This document shows positions 13,729 through 16,969 of a stretch of DNA of 16,969 nt, piece after piece. The first letter of the stretch is position 1. Every line of letters starts with the position of its first letter. Under the pieces are notes generated by a model. That model was given only the letters and a program-made list of their open reading frames with translations, did no database searches and was not told the origin of the DNA. Location: assembly GCA_021205485.1 (NCBI GenBank), contig JAJPXK010000082.1:8261-25229 (forward strand), read 5' to 3'. Position numbers and translations under genes: made by a program. This DNA is from Clostridia bacterium (lineage in GTDB: Bacteria; Bacillota; Clostridia; Christensenellales; Borkfalkiaceae).

Positions 13729-14568
13729 ATGTTGAGAAAATTTTATAAAATGCAGGGGATCGGCAACGATTATATATACTTTGACTGCATGAGGGAACCT
13801 ATAAATAACCCCGGGGAGCTTTCGGTAAAGCTGTCTGACAGGCATTTCGGCATCGGCGGCGACGGCGTTATTTTGCTCTGTCCGTCGGATGTGGCCGACT
13901 GCAAAATGCGTATGTTCAACCTTGACGGCTCCGAGGGCAAAATGTGCGGCAACGGCATACGCTGCGTCGCAAAGCTGGCTCACGATTTAGGCTACGTAAA
14001 GGGCGATTTTGTTAAAATAGAGACTCTTTCGGGCATAAAAACCATACAGCTTTTTACCGACAGCAACGGCATGGTTACCTCCGCCAGGGTGGATATGGGC
14101 GCCCCCGTGCTTTCGGGCAGGGATATACCGAGTTTATTCGACGGCGAAACGGTGGTAGGCTGCCCCGTAGAGGCCGACGGCAGAACTTTTAAGGCGACCC
14201 TTGTTTCTATGGGCAACCCTCACTGCGTAATATTCGAGGACCCTGACAAGGTAGGGCTTGAACATTACGGCCCCCTAATAGAAAGGCATCGGCTTTTCCC
14301 CGAAAGGATTAATACCGAGTTTATCCGCGTGATAGACCGCAACCGTTTGAAAATGCGTGTATGGGAACGCGGCAGCGGAGAGACCCTCGCCTGCGGTACG
14401 GGCGCCTGCGCCTCGGCCGTGGCCGCCGTATTGAACGGCTATTGCGATAAAAATAAAGAAATTTCAGTTTTTCTTACGGGCGGAGAGCTTCGCATAACGT
14501 ACACCGACCAGACCGTGTATATGGTAGGCGACGCCGAGCTTGTGTTTGTCGGCGAAGTGGAAATCTGA
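13729..14568 (+). CDS. dapF: Diaminopimelate epimerase
   Basis: A 279-residue cofactor-independent racemase that converts LL- to meso-diaminopimelate in the cytoplasm, for lysine and peptidoglycan cross-bridges. Both catalytic cysteines are in place: Cys73 in KMCGNGIRC (71-79) and Cys222 in ACGTGACASA (221-230). The N-terminal FYKMQGIGNDYI, the DRHFGIGGDGVI loop (37-48), MGNPHCVIF (161-169) and ERGSGETLACGTGA (213-226) are the usual family stretches, and length is normal. The ATG is preceded by AAAGGA twelve bases upstream, a slightly long spacing. The gene follows the repeat element and is followed by a strong terminator, so it looks monocistronic. Other dap genes are not in the window. Presence of dapF implies a DAP-containing wall or lysine synthesis. 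Confidence 0.98.
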   Translation: MLRKFYKMQGIGNDYIYFDCMREPINNPGELSVKLSDRHFGIGGDGVILLCPSDVADCKMRMFNLDGSEGKMCGNGIRCVAKLAHDLGYVKGDFVKIETLSGIKTIQLFTDSNGMVTSARVDMGAPVLSGRDIPSLFDGETVVGCPVEADGRTFKATLVSMGNPHCVIFEDPDKVGLEHYGPLIERHRLFPERINTEFIRVIDRNRLKMRVWERGSGETLACGTGACASAVAAVLNGYCDKNKEISVFLTGGELRITYTDQTVYMVGDAELVFVGEVEI

Positions 14569-14629
14569 TTTTTTAGTGTAAGCGAAACGTGTTTTATTAT
14601 GGTTTGAATGTTTGATATGGTTATATTGT

Positions 14630-14660
14630 GCCCTCTGCGGCTTCGCCGCAGGGGGCTTTT
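14630..14660 (+). terminator. Rho-independent terminator of dapF
   Basis: A 12-bp stem with one G-U pair, GCCCTCTGCGGC (14630-14641) and GCCGCAGGGGGC (14645-14656), has a TTC loop and is followed by TTTT. It lies about 60 bp after the dapF stop. Confidence 0.9.
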
Positions 14661-14674
14661 AGGTATTGTTGTTT

Positions 14675-14871
14675 TGTCATCCCCTGAGGAGGGCGTTAGC
14701 ACCCCCTGTCATTCTGAGGAGCCGCTTTCCCTTACATGTCATCCTGAGCGAGCGTTAGCGAGTCGAAGGATCCCCTCGTAAGGATAAGGTCGGAAGGAGA
14801 TTCTTCGACTACGCTCAGAATGACAGAGGCGGAGACGCTCTGGATGACAAGGGAGAAGGCGAGGGGTGACA
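14675..14871. repeat. Symmetric array of six module-A repeats
   Basis: Three copies start TGTCAT (14675, 14707, 14737) and three inverted copies end ATGACA or GTGACA (about 14798-14825, 14837-14849, 14862-14871). The order mirrors around about 14784. The best pair is TGTCATCCTGAGCG...AGTCGAAGGATC (14737-14772) with GATTCTTCGACTACGCTCAGAATGACA (14799-14825). It occupies most of the 400-bp space between the convergent dapF and beta-helix genes, and no gene is seen in it. Confidence 0.7.
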
Positions 14872-14906
14872 AAAATAATCCTCGCGGACGGAGGTCTGCG
14901 AGGATT
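14871..14906 (-). terminator. Terminator of the beta-helix gene
   Basis: A 13-bp stem (one G-U), AATCCTCGCGGAC (14877-14889) and GTCTGCGAGGATT (14894-14906), is followed on the minus strand by ATTTTTGTC. A second, weaker hairpin, GTACA/TGTAC (14911-14942), lies closer to the stop codon. Confidence 0.85.
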
Positions 14907-14969
14907 GGAGGTACAATGCAAAAACGCAAAATCGCACTGTACGGGTAAATTAAGTTGTTTTTATTCGGC

Positions 14970-16969
14970 TTAGCTCCAAGAGGAATCGCTCCAAGTGGTG
15001 TAAACAGTGCCTGAGTAGCCACTAAGGTTAACCGTACTGTTATTGTTGTAGGTTTCTACTTCGCTTGAAACTTTAGACATATCTAATTTAATAACTTTAC
15101 CGTTTATTGTGCAGTCTTCTAATTCAACTGTAGTATTGAAATAAGTAGTTGTATTAGAATCAGAATCGGTATAACTGCTGTTGGCTACTAAGTACAAAGC
15201 TATTTCGTATTGCGCTTCTTCAGTTGTAGTTACAGCCGTGCTATTTGTTGTGCCTGTAATATCATAGGATAATATGCAATTTTTCATTGTAAGAATGGCG
15301 TTGGCGTTATATCCTTTATTACCGGCGCTGCCTACAACTACGGCACCTAATGCCATATTAGGGCAAGAACTCCATTTTGTGGTATAGTTTGTATAACCTT
15401 TTAATGTGTCAGTTATATTGCTTGCGTCTATGCTGCAAGAGATTGTTGTATCGGTTATTGTAGCTGTGCCTGCGCGGACTGCGACGCCCTGCCTTTGTCC
15501 GTAAATATAGCAACCGTCAATAGTAAGGGTGCCGGGTACGTTTATTGTTACAGGGCAATCATAAGCCGAGCTTTCCGTAGTTTCCAGTGTTGAGTTTTGT
15601 ATGTATATTGCAACATTATAGTTATCTGTAGAGCCGGCGCTTGTAGCTATACAATAACTGCCTGATGTGGTAATGGTAGAACCAATAACGTTTACTTCCG
15701 CGGCATCGCCCTTAGGGAATATAAATGCTCCGTTTGTGCTTACGTCAACGTTATTCAATGTTAATTTAGAGCCCGTATTTACAACGAATACGCCTCTTTC
15801 TCTGTCTTCTATTTGTTCATATTTAAGCGTACCGTTAGAAATTGTAAGTTCTGATTTATCGGAGATTGAGTTTCTGCTTGTTGAAGGACTTGTATGCGTA
15901 CTTGTTAATGTATAGCCGTTTAAGTCTATCATCATAAATTGGCCGCTCGTCAAGGAGATGGCGCTGTCTATTGTTATATTATTCTTTAAAACGCACATGC
16001 CGGCGCCGCCAGAAATAAAGGCTTCAAGCTGTTTGGTGGTTGTAGCATAAGTGATATTGCTGATGGTTACGTTGCCGTCTTCATCCGTGATTGAACTGCT
16101 TGTTATAGTGGTAGCTGTTTCTGTGCTGTCGCTTGTTGTTACGGTTAAGGTCGTATCTGTTGTCGTATAAATGGTACCTATAGACTCAGAAACGGTAGCC
16201 GTGCTTACAGCTACTGAATAGTCAGAAGTAGAGGTTGTTGTAATCGCGAGTATGCTTACGCTGGCGTCTTCCTCTACAACAAGGCGGCCTTTGGTAAGAA
16301 CTGCCATTTTTACTTCGCCGTAAACGTGGTAAGAGCTGGTTTTAACCGCTGTTACATTTACAAGCGAAGCGTCGCCGTAATGAGCAACGCTGGCGTAAGG
16401 CGTATTTATAGTAAATTCGCCGCCGTCGGTATACATTGTAAAGGTTACGTCGTCTGCGTCAGCATATGCGGTTGTATTTGTTAAAGTTACGTTGGCGTCG
16501 CCCGCATAGTAAGAGTCGAAGCTGTTATCTACTTCTACAGCGGTTGTAGCCACTACGCAATATTTAAATTTGTAGCCCGAAGCTTTAATTTCGTCTATCT
16601 GGCTCTGAGTGGAAACTATGGCCCATAAGGTGGTTGCCTGTTCGTCGGTGGAGAGCGAGACGGAACTCTTGTTGTAGACAAATTCAAACTTGTCGCTTAT
16701 CAATGCTATGCTGTTAGTTTTTTCGTCCCAGATATAGCTGTAGCCTTCGGAAGTAGGGGTCATATTTTTAAGCAGGTAGCCGTCTTCTTCAAGGGCCGTA
16801 AGCATTTCGTGAGGGGTTTCAGGTTCGCCGTTTATAGCGGCGTAAGAAGTAAGCGTCGTGTTCAGGTTGCTGGCGAGCTGAGAATCTTTAGATTCGTTGG
16901 CTTTGTTTATGAGCGCCGTGAACGTAGGAACAAGAACAGCGATAAGTATGGCTATTACTGCGATGACTA
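14970..16969 (-). CDS. Prepilin-like N-terminus fused to Ser/Thr-rich parallel beta-helix (5' end outside window)
   Basis: At least 666 residues are in the window and the frame stays open to its right edge, so the true start is missing; the first ATG seen (16805) is internal. The first visible residues, VIAVIAILIAVLVPTFTALI followed by NKANESKDSQLASNLNTTL, are the hydrophobic alpha-1 helix of type IV pilins and type II pseudopilins. The processing site and glutamate would lie just beyond the edge. After about 100 residues come repeated strand-turn units such as LTISNGTLKYEQ, LTLNNVDVSTNGAF, LTIDGCYIYGQRQGVAV and ATITDTTISCSID, typical of a right-handed parallel beta-helix of the pectate-lyase/adhesin kind. 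No catalytic residues of a lyase are evident. The protein is rich in Thr, Ser and Asn and lower in GC than neighbouring genes. The likely place is the cell surface, held by the pilin helix; adhesion or glycan binding is inference. Confidence 0.82.
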   Translation of the reverse strand, partial: VIAVIAILIAVLVPTFTALINKANESKDSQLASNLNTTLTSYAAINGEPETPHEMLTALEEDGYLLKNMTPTSEGYSYIWDEKTNSIALISDKFEFVYNKSSVSLSTDEQATTLWAIVSTQSQIDEIKASGYKFKYCVVATTAVEVDNSFDSYYAGDANVTLTNTTAYADADDVTFTMYTDGGEFTINTPYASVAHYGDASLVNVTAVKTSSYHVYGEVKMAVLTKGRLVVEEDASVSILAITTTSTSDYSVAVSTATVSESIGTIYTTTDTTLTVTTSDSTETATTITSSSITDEDGNVTISNITYATTTKQLEAFISGGAGMCVLKNNITIDSAISLTSGQFMMIDLNGYTLTSTHTSPSTSRNSISDKSELTISNGTLKYEQIEDRERGVFVVNTGSKLTLNNVDVSTNGAFIFPKGDAAEVNVIGSTITTSGSYCIATSAGSTDNYNVAIYIQNSTLETTESSAYDCPVTINVPGTLTIDGCYIYGQRQGVAVRAGTATITDTTISCSIDASNITDTLKGYTNYTTKWSSCPNMALGAVVVGSAGNKGYNANAILTMKNCILSYDITGTTNSTAVTTTEEAQYEIALYLVANSSYTDSDSNTTTYFNTTVELEDCTINGKVIKLDMSKVSSEVETYNNNSTVNLSGYSGTVYTTWSDSSWS

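Noticed and set aside
14675..14871. CRISPR array
   Set aside because: Repeats alternate in orientation, vary in sequence and have irregular short spacers; no cas genes are present.
14970..16805. Beta-helix protein as a complete 611-residue gene starting at 16805
   Set aside because: The frame is open to the window edge and the added residues form a clear pilin-type helix, so this ATG is internal.
14970..16805. Pectate lyase enzyme
   Set aside because: The beta-helix repeats are present but no lyase catalytic Asp/Arg pattern is visible, and the pilin anchor suggests a structural or adhesive role.

Overview
The window looks like chromosome from an uncultured, low-to-medium GC Gram-positive anaerobe of the Clostridia type, probably gut-associated. 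This is inferred from gene content, textbook sigma-A promoters (TTGACA, 17-bp spacer, TATAAT), AGGAGG-type ribosome sites, AT-rich spacers and the style of the intergenic palindromic repeats. No rRNA, tRNA, CRISPR array or transposase gene is visible, so the taxon cannot be fixed from this sequence alone.

Left part (1-4500): a LysR-type regulator (+) meets two minus-strand surface-sugar genes at a shared bidirectional terminator. These are a GlfT2-like galactofuranosyltransferase and glf, the UDP-galactopyranose mutase that makes its donor. They have separate promoters with a terminator between them. The transferase promoter is placed so that the mRNA would start on the GTG start codon (leaderless). 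glf is divergent from a ClC chloride/proton exchanger fused to a TrkA-C domain (4511-6148).

Middle (6149-13360): a 634-bp spacer holds palindromic repeat modules, a terminator and a strong promoter with a structured leader. It is followed by a nitrogen cluster. Glutamate synthase is split into separate proteins: glutaminase (GATase), ferredoxin-FMN synthase and GXGXG domain. They are accompanied by a four-cluster Fe-S protein and an FAD/NAD(P)H oxidoreductase that together could replace the usual GltD subunit. A purA gene (adenylosuccinate synthetase, divergent sequence type) sits in the middle. Together the genes would take glutamine and 2-oxoglutarate to glutamate with electrons from NAD(P)H or ferredoxin, next to a purine-branch enzyme that consumes aspartate.

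Right part (13361-16969): a 295-bp spacer element bounded by 11-bp perfect inverted repeats precedes dapF (diaminopimelate epimerase; lysine and peptidoglycan). dapF ends in a strong terminator. It is followed by a symmetric array of short repeats that spaces it from a convergent minus-strand gene running off the right edge. That gene encodes a type IV prepilin-like N-terminus joined to a long Ser/Thr-rich parallel beta-helix, a probable surface protein. The most unusual items are the pilin/beta-helix fusion, the split glutamate synthase with its alternative electron-input proteins and embedded purA, the apparently leaderless transferase, and three related intergenic repeat mosaics.
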